23,768 nt of DNA from an uncultured Butyricicoccus sp. (GTDB lineage: Bacteria > Bacillota > Clostridia > Oscillospirales > Butyricicoccaceae): positions 1 through 23,768 of the forward strand of contig CAJUDU010000035.1 in NCBI GenBank assembly GCA_910584935.1. The letters are read 5' to 3'. The translations under genes were made by a program, and so were the position numbers. Numbering within the stretch: position 1 is the stretch's first letter; each line of letters begins with the position of its first letter. This document shows, in pieces, positions 14,602 through 22,269 of this stretch. The notes beneath the pieces were generated by a model. The model saw only the letters and a list, made by a program, of their open reading frames with translations. It did not search any database and had not been told where the DNA came from.

Positions 14602-16071
14602 TTGCAGACCATGACATCTTTGAAACGGTATTGCTGTGCAGCATTGGCTGCCGCCACGATGACAGCGGCGCTGCCAGCCGCCAGCGCGTTAAATAACATT
14701 TCTGATTGGGCACAGGGCGAGGTCGAACGCGCTCAAACCGCAGGACTGATTCCAGAAACATTTGCCGCGCTTTCCGCGGGCGGGGATATCACCCGCGCGG
14801 AATTTTGCGCGGTTGCGGTGCGGCTTTATGAAAGCAGCACAGGCAAAACCGCACCACAGCCGGAAAAACAGCCATTTTCAGACTGCCAGGACAAACAGGT
14901 TGCTGCTGCCAATGCGCTTGGGCTGGTCAGCGGCAAAGGCAATGGCACATTTGCGCCAAACAGCCCGGTCACACGGCAGGAAATGTGTGTTATGCTGGGT
15001 AATGTCCGGCGTGTGCTGGCAGATGGCGGCGAAGTTTCTTTAAACGGCGCGTTGGATTTATATCAGGATAAATATGCCGTTGATGATTGGGCGGCAAAAG
15101 ATATGGCATATATGGCAGGCCATGGCGTGATTACTGGCGCGGCACAGCAGGACGGCGCCATGAAACTATTGCCGCAGGCAACCGCTTCCCGGGAACAATC
15201 ACTGATGATGGCAGTCCGTTTCCTTGAAAATTGTGGTTTGCGTGATGTTTATGGCGTAGTTGACCCGGAAAGCGGCGCAATTACGCCGCAGGTTCCAGCA
15301 AACAACGGAAAAACAGATGCAGCGGCAAAGCCGCAGACAGATGAGCCTATCAGCGAACCTGAAACTCCTGAAGTATCCGTTCCGGCGGACAGCAGTACGC
15401 CGGATGAACCATCCGATCATTCTGATAATGATGATATGCAGGATGCGGTTTTAGCCGATGAAAAAGATATCCCCATGCCACAGGATGAATTATTAGACGG
15501 TTCCTATGACCCGGAACTGTTTTTATCCCCGATTACACCTTCCGAAGCAAAAGCCCTGATTGAGGAGGGAAAAGAAGCGTTGGTATTTGGCAGCAGCGGA
15601 CGCGGTTACAATACTCAAGCGCAGGCAGAAGCTGCCATGGCAGATATTACAGTACCGGTATGGCGGCTGCAAAAAGACGGCACAAAAGTTGCGGGAACCG
15701 TTAATTTAACTGTCAATGCGGCGCTTGCGGAGCTATATGAAGCCATTTTTGAAGAAATTTTTGAAGGGCCGGAACAATTCCCGATTAAAGACGCGGGCAG
15801 TTATTCCTGGCGGTCAAATGCGCGGTCAGAACATCGCTGGGGTACAGCCATTGATATCAACTGGGATGAAAATATGGAATGCAACATTGATAAAAATGGC
15901 AATGTCACCCGCATTACGACTGGTTCCTGCTGGGAACCAGGGGAAAACCCTTATTCCATCCCGGCCGATGGTGATGTGGTGCGTGCGTTTAAAAACCATG
16001 GGTTTGCCTGGGGCGGCGACGCCTGGACAAGCAAACGGGATTATATGCACTTTTCTTACTTTGGACGTTAA
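14602..16071 (+). CDS. Secreted SLH-domain protein with C-terminal VanY/M15 carboxypeptidase domain
   Basis: The 489-residue product has a signal peptide (probable cleavage after ASA at residue 29) and three SLH-type repeats closely matching those of the preceding gene. A long acidic, Pro/Ser-rich linker (about 225-300) and a C-terminal M15-family D-alanyl-D-alanine carboxypeptidase domain follow. The zinc site is intact: His411 and Asp418 in SEHRWGTAID and His483 in DYMHFSYFG. It likely trims stem peptides of the wall. The start is probably TTG at 14602, because GGAGG (14588-14592) lies nine bases before it; the ATG at 14611 is 18 bases away. It is 70 bases behind its paralogue, without a clear terminator between. 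Confidence 0.85.
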   Translation: MQTMTSLKRYCCAALAAATMTAALPAASALNNISDWAQGEVERAQTAGLIPETFAALSAGGDITRAEFCAVAVRLYESSTGKTAPQPEKQPFSDCQDKQVAAANALGLVSGKGNGTFAPNSPVTRQEMCVMLGNVRRVLADGGEVSLNGALDLYQDKYAVDDWAAKDMAYMAGHGVITGAAQQDGAMKLLPQATASREQSLMMAVRFLENCGLRDVYGVVDPESGAITPQVPANNGKTDAAAKPQTDEPISEPETPEVSVPADSSTPDEPSDHSDNDDMQDAVLADEKDIPMPQDELLDGSYDPELFLSPITPSEAKALIEEGKEALVFGSSGRGYNTQAQAEAAMADITVPVWRLQKDGTKVAGTVNLTVNAALAELYEAIFEEIFEGPEQFPIKDAGSYSWRSNARSEHRWGTAIDINWDENMECNIDKNGNVTRITTGSCWEPGENPYSIPADGDVVRAFKNHGFAWGGDAWTSKRDYMHFSYFGR

Positions 16072-16089
16072 TTGAGGTGTTTTTCTGGT

Positions 16090-16530
16090 ATGAAAAATCA
16101 AACGGTTTATCTTTATATCGAGCTGGAAGGCGCGGAACTGGATATTGAACCGCTTTACAGTTTATTTGCCAAATGCAGTTGTTTTGGCGCGCCGGTTGGG
16201 GAAACATATTATACCTATGAAGCGGATGGGGAAAAGCGTGCCCGCAAGCGGACAGCCGCTTATTTCCAGGCGCGGATGGAATATAATAGTGACCATGACG
16301 ACCCGGTGAATGATATTATCATTGAATTTTTGAATATGTATTGTTATGAAGGTGCGCCGCTGCGGGATGTCATTGCAAAAAATGAGATCAAGTTATGGTG
16401 TTCTGTCGCGTCAGACGCGCCGCAGATTGTGTCTACCATCCGGCTGAACGCGATGAAACGGCTGGTGGAATTAGGGCTGGATATCGGCATTACCGTGGTG
16501 CAGAAAGGGCGCGTCTTTTCTCGCGCCTGA
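16090..16530 (+). CDS. DUF4279-like protein
   Basis: The 146-residue product has no signal peptide or membrane span. Its shape recalls DUF4279 proteins: an opening beta-strand block (VYLYIELEGAELDIEPLYSLFAK), a middle helical part with many acidic residues, and the closing IVSTIRLNAMKRLVELGLDIGITV stretch. The match is from memory of the family and is not certain; no catalytic residues are evident. The ATG at 16090 is preferred because GAGGTG (16075-16079) is about ten bases upstream, whereas the in-frame TTG at 16072 directly abuts the previous stop and has no site. It lies between the SLH-carboxypeptidase and the FAA-family gene, tightly spaced with both. Confidence 0.6.
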   Translation: MKNQTVYLYIELEGAELDIEPLYSLFAKCSCFGAPVGETYYTYEADGEKRARKRTAAYFQARMEYNSDHDDPVNDIIIEFLNMYCYEGAPLRDVIAKNEIKLWCSVASDAPQIVSTIRLNAMKRLVELGLDIGITVVQKGRVFSRA

Positions 16531-16543
16531 TGGGGACTAAACC

Positions 16544-17422
16544 ATGAGATTTTATACTTTTTTACAGGAAAACCGGGAATGTGTTGGTGTTGGGTATGAT
16601 GCTGAAACGCTGTATCCATTGTCTGCGTTTGGGCTTGCTGAAACCGATATGCTGACACTAATCCGGCAAATGACGCCGGAAAAATGGGATATTTTATCTG
16701 ACCTGAAAAATGCGGATTGCCAGCCTGTTTCACGCAAAGGGTTAAAATTATGCGCACCAATTCCGCACCCGGCACAGGATGTCATTTGTTTAGGAATTAA
16801 CTATCATGCCCATGCGGAAGAAGCTGCGCGGTTCCATGCGGACGCCTTTGGCGGCGAACGCCCCAAACCGATTTATTTTTCCAAGCGGGTGGCAGACGCC
16901 ACCGGGTATGGCGATATGATACCGATTTATGAAAACCTGGTGGATGGATTGGATTATGAAGCGGAACTGGCTGTGATTATCGGTAAAGATGCAAAAAATG
17001 TACCCGAAGACAGGGTACAGGATTATATTTTCGGTTATACAGTGCTGAATGATGTATCCGCAAGGAATTTGCAGACCGCACACAAGCAATGGTATTTTGG
17101 CAAAAGCCTGGATGGATTTACCCCCATGGGTCCCGTGGTTGTCACAGCGGACGAAATCGCTTATCCACCGCGGCTGCGCATTAGCTGTACTGTGAATGGA
17201 GAACTGCGGCAGGACAGCAATACCAGTTTGTTGATTCATGGCATTGGGCATATTATCGCGGAATTATCCCAAGGGATAACGCTGAAAGCTGGAACAATCA
17301 TTGCAACCGGTACGCCCGCAGGCGTTGGCATGGGATTTGACCCGCCGCGTTTCCTGCAAAAAGGGGATGTGGTGACGTGTACCATTGAAAAAATCGGCAG
17401 CCTGACTAATTTTATCGGATAA
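16544..17422 (+). CDS. Fumarylacetoacetate hydrolase-family protein
   Basis: The 292-residue product is a FAH/HpcE-type metal-dependent hydrolase, isomerase or decarboxylase. After a short N-terminal domain, the C-terminal catalytic domain begins around residue 80 (VICLGINYHAHAEEA). It shows the metal ligands in LDYEAELAVIIGKDAK, then GYTVLNDVSARNLQ, GKSLDGFTPMGPVVV and the closing TGTPAGVGMGF. Such proteins act on beta-keto or hydroxy acids (acylpyruvase, oxaloacetate decarboxylase or 2-hydroxyhepta-diene-dioate isomerase are examples), and the substrate cannot be told from sequence. It starts 13 bases after the DUF4279-like gene with a weak GGGG ribosome site. Confidence 0.88.
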   Translation: MRFYTFLQENRECVGVGYDAETLYPLSAFGLAETDMLTLIRQMTPEKWDILSDLKNADCQPVSRKGLKLCAPIPHPAQDVICLGINYHAHAEEAARFHADAFGGERPKPIYFSKRVADATGYGDMIPIYENLVDGLDYEAELAVIIGKDAKNVPEDRVQDYIFGYTVLNDVSARNLQTAHKQWYFGKSLDGFTPMGPVVVTADEIAYPPRLRISCTVNGELRQDSNTSLLIHGIGHIIAELSQGITLKAGTIIATGTPAGVGMGFDPPRFLQKGDVVTCTIEKIGSLTNFIG

Positions 17423-17449
17423 GAAGGTAAAAACAAGGGATTAATAAAG

Positions 17450-17478
17450 GGAGGGGCTTGCCCCTCCTCTTCATTTTG
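17450..17478 (+). terminator. Terminator after the FAA-family gene
   Basis: GGAGGGG (17450-17456) and CCCCTCC (17461-17467) pair around a CTTG loop, followed by TCTTCATTTT. The core is almost the same as the hairpin at 18225-18244 on the other side of the toxin-antitoxin module. Confidence 0.75.
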
Positions 17479-17516
17479 CGCAAAATGCGGTATTTGATAA
17501 AAACTTCAATTTACCC

Positions 17517-17545
17517 TTGACAGACGATACTATATGTAGTATCAT
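17517..17545 (+). promoter_or_regulatory. Promoter of the toxin-antitoxin module with overlapping palindromic operator
   Basis: TTGACA (17517-17522) and TATCAT (17540-17545) are 17 bases apart. The perfect inverted repeat GATACTA-TATG-TAGTATC (17526-17543) fills the spacer and covers most of the -10, the position expected for autorepression by the ribbon-helix-helix antitoxin or a toxin-antitoxin complex. Confidence 0.75.
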
Positions 17546-17553
17546 GTTTATAC

Positions 17554-17660
17554 AAAGGAGGTTGAGAGAAATGGAAATTACTTAAAATGCAAAAAAAACA
17601 TTTGATATTACAAGGTGATTAAAATGAAATTTATTTCAAAAAACTAGAATATTTTAGATA
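17554..17660 (+). pseudogene. Stop-ridden remnant behind a strong ribosome site, upstream of the toxin
   Basis: AAAGGAGG (17554-17561) sits nine bases before ATG 17571, an ideal start, yet the frame stops after four codons (MEIT). The same frame contains further stops before running into the toxin frame at 17676, with short readable pieces such as NAKKTFDIT between them. This looks like a decayed first gene, possibly an original antitoxin, or a tiny leader peptide. Composition is strongly AT-rich. Confidence 0.35.
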
Positions 17661-17675
17661 AGGAGAGTGTGCTGG

Positions 17676-17921
17676 GTGAAAATCATTTTAAAAAAACAAG
17701 CACAAAAATACTTGGATCGTGTAGATGAAGCAACATACAAAAAATTATATAAAGCATTGGCGCAATTATCACAGATGAAAGGTGATATCATTCGCTTAAC
17801 CGGGTATAATAATAGATATCGTTATAAAATTGACCATTATCGAATTGTTTTTGAATGGTTTAAAGGAACATTCGTAATTACAGTAATTGAAATCAATACA
17901 AGAACAAACATTAAATATTAA
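17676..17921 (+). CDS. RelE/ParE-family toxin
   Basis: The 81-residue protein has the RelE/ParE fold pattern: VKIILKKQAQKYLDRVD start, two helices with KLYKALAQLSQMKGD, the basic strand block GYNNRYRYKIDHYRIVFEW, and a terminal strand VITVIEINTRTNI. Family members are mRNA interferases or gyrase inhibitors; which one applies here is not decided by the sequence. The start is GTG 17676, nine bases behind AAGGAGA (17660-17666); the GTG at 17667 abuts that site directly. The gene is clearly AT-richer than its neighbours. It precedes the antitoxin, the reverse of the usual RelBE order but as in HigBA. Confidence 0.8.
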   Translation: MKIILKKQAQKYLDRVDEATYKKLYKALAQLSQMKGDIIRLTGYNNRYRYKIDHYRIVFEWFKGTFVITVIEINTRTNIKY

Positions 17922-17937
17922 TGAAAGGATGATAAGT

Positions 17938-18219
17938 ATGGGACGGGCTTTGACTATGGAAGAAATCGAAAAACGCTTTGCGGAAATCAATGCGATGCCA
18001 GCAGAACAGCCCACACCGGAGGAAATCGCCGCGATGGAACAGGCAGATCGGGAAGATCCTTCCGAATCCATTTCCCTTGAAGAATACAAAGCGAAAAGGG
18101 AATACAGCGGCAAACTGCTGGTTCGCATTCCCAAGGAATTGCATCGGGCGCTTGCGCAAGCGGCAAAAGAAAATGGTGTCAGCATTAACCAATATGTGCT
18201 TTATAAGTTAGCCAAATAA
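17938..18219 (+). CDS. Ribbon-helix-helix antitoxin
   Basis: The 93-residue protein has an acidic, helical N-terminal half (MEEIEKRFAEINAMP, then TPEEIAAMEQADRED) and a C-terminal Arc/HicB-type ribbon-helix-helix: the strand KLLVRIPKEL, then HRALAQAAKENGVSINQYVLYKLAK. RHH antitoxins bind an operator as dimers and use the acidic part to cover the toxin. Having the DNA-binding part at the C-terminus is unusual compared with RelB-like proteins, where it is N-terminal. The ATG at 17938 follows AAAGGA by eight bases and the toxin stop by 16. Base composition is like the host genome, unlike the toxin. Confidence 0.75.
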   Translation: MGRALTMEEIEKRFAEINAMPAEQPTPEEIAAMEQADREDPSESISLEEYKAKREYSGKLLVRIPKELHRALAQAAKENGVSINQYVLYKLAK

Positions 18220-18224
18220 GTACG

Positions 18225-18252
18225 GGAGGGGGGCTTGCCCCTCCTATTATTT
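18225..18252 (+). terminator. Terminator after the antitoxin
   Basis: GGAGGGG (18225-18231) pairs with CCCCTCC (18238-18244) around a six-base loop, followed by TATTATTTT. It is a near copy of the hairpin at 17450-17467. Confidence 0.75.
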
Positions 18253-18268
18253 TGTGCAAAACACAGCA

Positions 18269-18315
18269 AAAAGGCAGGGCAAACCATGATCGGTTGCCCT
18301 GCCCTTTATTTTTTT
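18269..18315. terminator. Bidirectional terminator facing purL
   Basis: GGCAGGGCAA (18273-18282) plus CC pairs with GG plus TTGCCCTGCC (18294-18303), a 12-bp stem with one bulge and a six-base loop. The plus strand then has TTTATTTTTTT; the minus strand has five T. It closes both the TA module and purL, whose stop is at 18340. Confidence 0.85.
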
Positions 18316-18339
18316 ATGCTTTTTATAATATGCGGTGCA

Positions 18340-21300
18340 TCACAAAAAGTATTTTACGCCGTTTTCAAAAATCGGCTGGAATTTCTCCCCATAAATATTC
18401 CGTCCAACATAAGGGCTGTACCGTTCGGTATGCCCCATTTTGCCAAGGACACGTCCATCAGGAGATGTAATCCCTTCAATCGCACCCAATGAACCATTCG
18501 GATTCCACTGGATATCCAAAGAAGGATTGCCATCCAAATCGGTATACTGGAACGCAACTTGTCCATGGTCAAATAAGGTCTGAATGACAGGTGTCGGTGC
18601 AATGAACCGACCTTCCCCATGAGATACCGCAATGGAATGTAAATCCCCTGGCTGGAACGAGGATAACCATGGGCTTTTCACCGAGGTCACACGGGTGGTG
18701 ACATACCGGCTCTGATGCCGCCCAATTAGGTTAAAGGTTAATGTTGGATCATCCGCTGTCATTACATCTCGGATTTCCCCATAAGGCACAAGCCCTAATT
18801 TGACCAGCGCTTGGAAACCATTGCAAATGCCAAGCATTAAGCCATCCCGCTTGCCAAGCAATTCATGGATGCTGTCTTTAATGCCTGCGCCGCGCAGGAA
18901 TGATGCAATAAATTTGCCCGAACCATCTGGTTCATCACCACCGGAAAAACCACCTGGTAAAATTACCATTTGTGCCCGGCGAATTGCGTTTTCCAGCGCC
19001 TCGGCAGACTGCGCTAACGCGTCAGCCGAATAATTGCGCACCACAATAATTTCTGCCGCGCCGCCTGCGCGTTCTACCGCGCGGGCAGTATCATATTCGC
19101 AGTTGTTGCCTGGGAAAACTGGGATAACCGCAAGCGGTTTTGTACATTTTACCGCTGGCGCATGGGTTTGCCGCTCTGTGTAATCCTGAATTGGTAAATG
19201 GGATACGGCATCCGGTTTGCCGCCGTCATCACGGGTGGGGAATACGCCTTCCAGCGTGCCTTCAAAGGCGCGTTCCAGCGCGTCAAGGGTAACACTCTCC
19301 CCATAGCCGGAAACCGCCGCTTCCGCGGTTGTACGCCCAACCAGCCAGCATGCGGGCAGTTCCTCTGCCGCTTCTACCAAAATACCGCCATAGTTTTCAA
19401 GGAATAACGCATCCATTGGGAATTCCGCGTCAAACGCAAACCCGATTTTATTGCCAAGCGCCATTTTACAAATGCCCTCGGCAACGCCGCCTGTGGTCAA
19501 TGCCCATGCCGAAATGGCTTTGCCATCGGCAATCAATCGCGCCACTTCATCCCAGGTATCCCGTACCATATCATAATCAGGCGCGCCATCGGTGGTATAT
19601 GTCGCGTCAAATAAATAAACCGAATGCCCCGCCGCTTTGAATTCCGGCGAAATCAGCCGGTCTGCCTGCTGGGGCGCAATCGCAAAGGATACCAAGGTAG
19701 GCGGAACGTCCATATCATCAAACGAACCAGACATGGAGTCTTTGCCGCCGATTGCGGCAAGACAAAGTTTTTCCTGTGCGGTAAATGCGCCAAGCAATGC
19801 CGCAAGCGGTTTGCCAAACCGTACCGGGTCTTTGCCCAAACGTTCAAAATATTCCTGGAAGGTTAAATAAGCAGTTTCATAATCACAGCCTGCCGCAACC
19901 AGTTTAGCAACTGATTCCACAACCGCCGCGCTTGCCCCAAGGAATGGATTTTGTTCGGAATGATAAGGGTCAAACCCAAACGCCATCACCGACGCGGTCG
20001 ACGCCTGACCGGAAAGAGCAGGTAAAGTCGCTGCCATCACCTGTGCGGGTGTAAGCTGGTATTTGCCGCCAAATGGCATAAAGACAGAACTTGCGCCAAT
20101 GGAACCGTCAAACCGTTCGACCAAACCGCGTTCCAGACAAATATTTAAGGATGCCGCATGGTTTAATAGCTGTTCGGAAAGGGTATCGCCGTCCGGGTTG
20201 CGCTCGATAGATGGCGCATCCAAATGCGGCACATGGGCTTCGGTGTGCTTGGCACAGCCGTTTGTATTGAGGAAATCACGCGATACATTAACAATCACTT
20301 TGCCATTCCAGGTCATGCGCAGCCGGTTTGTATCAGTGACGACCGCAACACGTACCGCTTCCAAGTTTTCCTGTGCCGCTGCCGCAATAAAACGGTCAGC
20401 ATCTTTTTCCCGTACCACAACCGCCATACGTTCTTGGGATTCAGAAATCGCAAGCTCTGTGCCATCTAAGCCATCATATTTTTTGGGTACGGCATTTAAA
20501 TCAATGTCTAACCCATCCGCAAGTTCACCAATGGCAACAGATACGCCGCCCGCGCCAAAGTCATTGCAGCGGCGGATTATACGGGTCACTTCCGGATTGC
20601 GGAACAAACGCTGGATTTTTCGTTCTTCTGGCGGGTTGCCTTTCTGCACTTCAGCGCCACAGGTTTCCAGAGATTCTTCGGTATGCTTTTTGGAAGAACC
20701 AGTCGCGCCGCCACAGCCGTCACGCCCGGTTTTGCCGCCCAGCAAAATGACAATATCACCGGGTTCCGGCACTTCACGAATGACATTTTGCGCAGGCGCC
20801 GCGCCAACAACCGCACCGATTTCCAGTCGTTTTGCCACATAACCCGGATGATAAAATTCATGGACTAAACCGGTGGCAAGCCCAATTTGGTTGCCATAGG
20901 AGGAATAACCTGCCGCGGCAGTTTGGCACAGCTTGCGCTGGGGCAGTTTATGCGGCAATGTCGCGGATAATGGTACCGTCGGGTCGCCCGCGCCAGTCAC
21001 ACGCATTGCCTGATACACATAAGATCGTCCGGATAATGGGTCGCGGATCGCGCCGCCAAGACAGGTTGCCGCGCCGCCAAACGGCTCAATTTCCGTTGGA
21101 TGGTTATGGGTTTCATTTTTGAACATCAACAGCCAGTCTTCCAGATGGTTGCTGCCGTCCGCATCATCCACCTGCACTTTGACTTTAATCGAACACGCAT
21201 TGATTTCCTCAGATTCATCCAAATTGGAAAGATAACCGCGTTTTTTTAGGATTTTTGCCCCCACAGTGGCTAAATCCATCAAAGTTACCGGACGCTTGGA

Positions 21301-22098
21301 CGCTTTTTCTGCCCCATAAATTTCTGTGCGGGCAGTCATATAGCTGTCAAATGCCTGCTGAACAAGCGGGTCATCAATGACCACATGGTCAATTTCTGTA
21401 AAAAATGTGGTATGGCGGCAATGATCTGACCAATACGTATCAATCATACGCACTTCGGTGATGGTCGGGTCACGTTTTTCGGTATCGCGGAAATAGCCCT
21501 GTAAAAAGGCTAAATCATCCGCATCCATGGCAAGCCCTAAATCATGCAGCAACGCTGCGCGGGCAGTTTCATCCATGGCGGTAAAACCGGTGACGGTGGC
21601 AACATCTGTCGGGATTTCATAACTGGTTTTCAGTGTGGCAGGCTTGTCCATAGTGGCTTCACGCGTGTCCACAGGGTTAATCAGATAGGTTTTTACCTTT
21701 TCTTTTTCCGCGTCGGTCAGTGCGCCTTCCAGCACATAAACTTTGGCAGCGGCAACTTGTGGACGTTCACCGCCAGTTAAAAGCTGGATGCACTGTGCGC
21801 AGGAATCCGCACGCTGGTCAAATTGTCCAGGCAGCGGTTCCACAGCCAAAATGGTATGTTCGCCCTGCGGATGGGGGAAATCCTCGTCATAGCAAATATC
21901 TGCCATGGGTTCGGAAAAAACAATTTGACGCGCTTTTTCATAGGTTTCATGGGACAGCCCTTCAGCATCATACCGGCACAGGTAACGTACCCCTGTTAAG
22001 GTTTTCAGCTCCAGCTGTTCGGTTAGATTTTGGTAGAGGCTGCGTGCTTCCACATCACAGCCAGCACGTTTTTCAGAATAACAACGGTAAACAGCCAT
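18340..22098 (-). CDS. purL: Phosphoribosylformylglycinamidine synthase, single-chain
   Basis: PurL makes FGAM from FGAR, ATP and glutamine in purine synthesis. The 1252-residue chain contains both synthetase and glutaminase parts, as in the long clostridial/streptococcal type rather than the PurS-PurQ-PurL complex of Bacillus. Visible landmarks are DTYWSDHCRHTTFFTEIDH and FKNETHNHPTEIEPFGGAATC in the ATP domain, GGAGGVSVAIGELADG-like FGAGGVSVAIGELADG, GGKDSMSGSF, and a C-terminal class I amidotransferase. The amidotransferase shows VIPVFPGNNCEYDTAR, LPGGFSGGDEPDG, the nucleophile in LGICNGFQAL near residue 1090 and SHGEGRF. AAGGAG lies six bases before the ATG. It is monocistronic here, not in a pur cluster. 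Confidence 0.96.
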   Translation of the reverse strand: MAVYRCYSEKRAGCDVEARSLYQNLTEQLELKTLTGVRYLCRYDAEGLSHETYEKARQIVFSEPMADICYDEDFPHPQGEHTILAVEPLPGQFDQRADSCAQCIQLLTGGERPQVAAAKVYVLEGALTDAEKEKVKTYLINPVDTREATMDKPATLKTSYEIPTDVATVTGFTAMDETARAALLHDLGLAMDADDLAFLQGYFRDTEKRDPTITEVRMIDTYWSDHCRHTTFFTEIDHVVIDDPLVQQAFDSYMTARTEIYGAEKASKRPVTLMDLATVGAKILKKRGYLSNLDESEEINACSIKVKVQVDDADGSNHLEDWLLMFKNETHNHPTEIEPFGGAATCLGGAIRDPLSGRSYVYQAMRVTGAGDPTVPLSATLPHKLPQRKLCQTAAAGYSSYGNQIGLATGLVHEFYHPGYVAKRLEIGAVVGAAPAQNVIREVPEPGDIVILLGGKTGRDGCGGATGSSKKHTEESLETCGAEVQKGNPPEERKIQRLFRNPEVTRIIRRCNDFGAGGVSVAIGELADGLDIDLNAVPKKYDGLDGTELAISESQERMAVVVREKDADRFIAAAAQENLEAVRVAVVTDTNRLRMTWNGKVIVNVSRDFLNTNGCAKHTEAHVPHLDAPSIERNPDGDTLSEQLLNHAASLNICLERGLVERFDGSIGASSVFMPFGGKYQLTPAQVMAATLPALSGQASTASVMAFGFDPYHSEQNPFLGASAAVVESVAKLVAAGCDYETAYLTFQEYFERLGKDPVRFGKPLAALLGAFTAQEKLCLAAIGGKDSMSGSFDDMDVPPTLVSFAIAPQQADRLISPEFKAAGHSVYLFDATYTTDGAPDYDMVRDTWDEVARLIADGKAISAWALTTGGVAEGICKMALGNKIGFAFDAEFPMDALFLENYGGILVEAAEELPACWLVGRTTAEAAVSGYGESVTLDALERAFEGTLEGVFPTRDDGGKPDAVSHLPIQDYTERQTHAPAVKCTKPLAVIPVFPGNNCEYDTARAVERAGGAAEIIVVRNYSADALAQSAEALENAIRRAQMVILPGGFSGGDEPDGSGKFIASFLRGAGIKDSIHELLGKRDGLMLGICNGFQALVKLGLVPYGEIRDVMTADDPTLTFNLIGRHQSRYVTTRVTSVKSPWLSSFQPGDLHSIAVSHGEGRFIAPTPVIQTLFDHGQVAFQYTDLDGNPSLDIQWNPNGSLGAIEGITSPDGRVLGKMGHTERYSPYVGRNIYGEKFQPIFENGVKYFL

Positions 22099-22157
22099 GT
22101 TAAACTCCTTATAAAAAATATGTATTCTGGAAAGCCGGAATAGCTTACCAATGCTCA

Positions 22158-22176
22158 GAAGATGATAATCATTACA
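22158..22176 (-). promoter_or_regulatory. Fur-box-like site in the purL leader
   Basis: The perfect palindrome ATGATAATCAT (22162-22172) lies within a 19-base stretch matching 15 of 19 positions of the classical Fur box. It sits just downstream of the predicted purL transcription start, where a bound repressor would block transcription. No PurR box or purine riboswitch was seen. The match may be chance in an AT-rich leader. Confidence 0.4.
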
Positions 22177-22184
22177 CTCATTTA

Positions 22185-22213
22185 ATGATACCTTATTCTA
22201 ACTGCTTCATCAA
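22185..22213 (-). promoter_or_regulatory. Possible promoter of purL
   Basis: On the minus strand TTGATG (22208-22213) and TATCAT (22185-22190) are 17 bases apart. It is the best-placed candidate, about 85 bases before the purL start, and diverges from the rpe promoter. Confidence 0.55.
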
Positions 22214-22235
22214 GCCATAAACTGCCGAAAGCGCA

Positions 22236-22263
22236 TTGAAATTCCCGCTGAATCGTGTATAAT
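22236..22263 (+). promoter_or_regulatory. Promoter of rpe
   Basis: TTGAAA (22236-22241) and a perfect TATAAT (22258-22263) are 16 bases apart, giving a transcript starting near 22270 with about 164 untranslated bases. Confidence 0.7.
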
Positions 22264-22269
22264 TTAATC

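Noticed and set aside
22099..22200. Purine riboswitch or PurR box upstream of purL
   Set aside because: The leader is too short and lacks the conserved purine aptamer loops; no tandem CGAA-type PurR half-sites were found.
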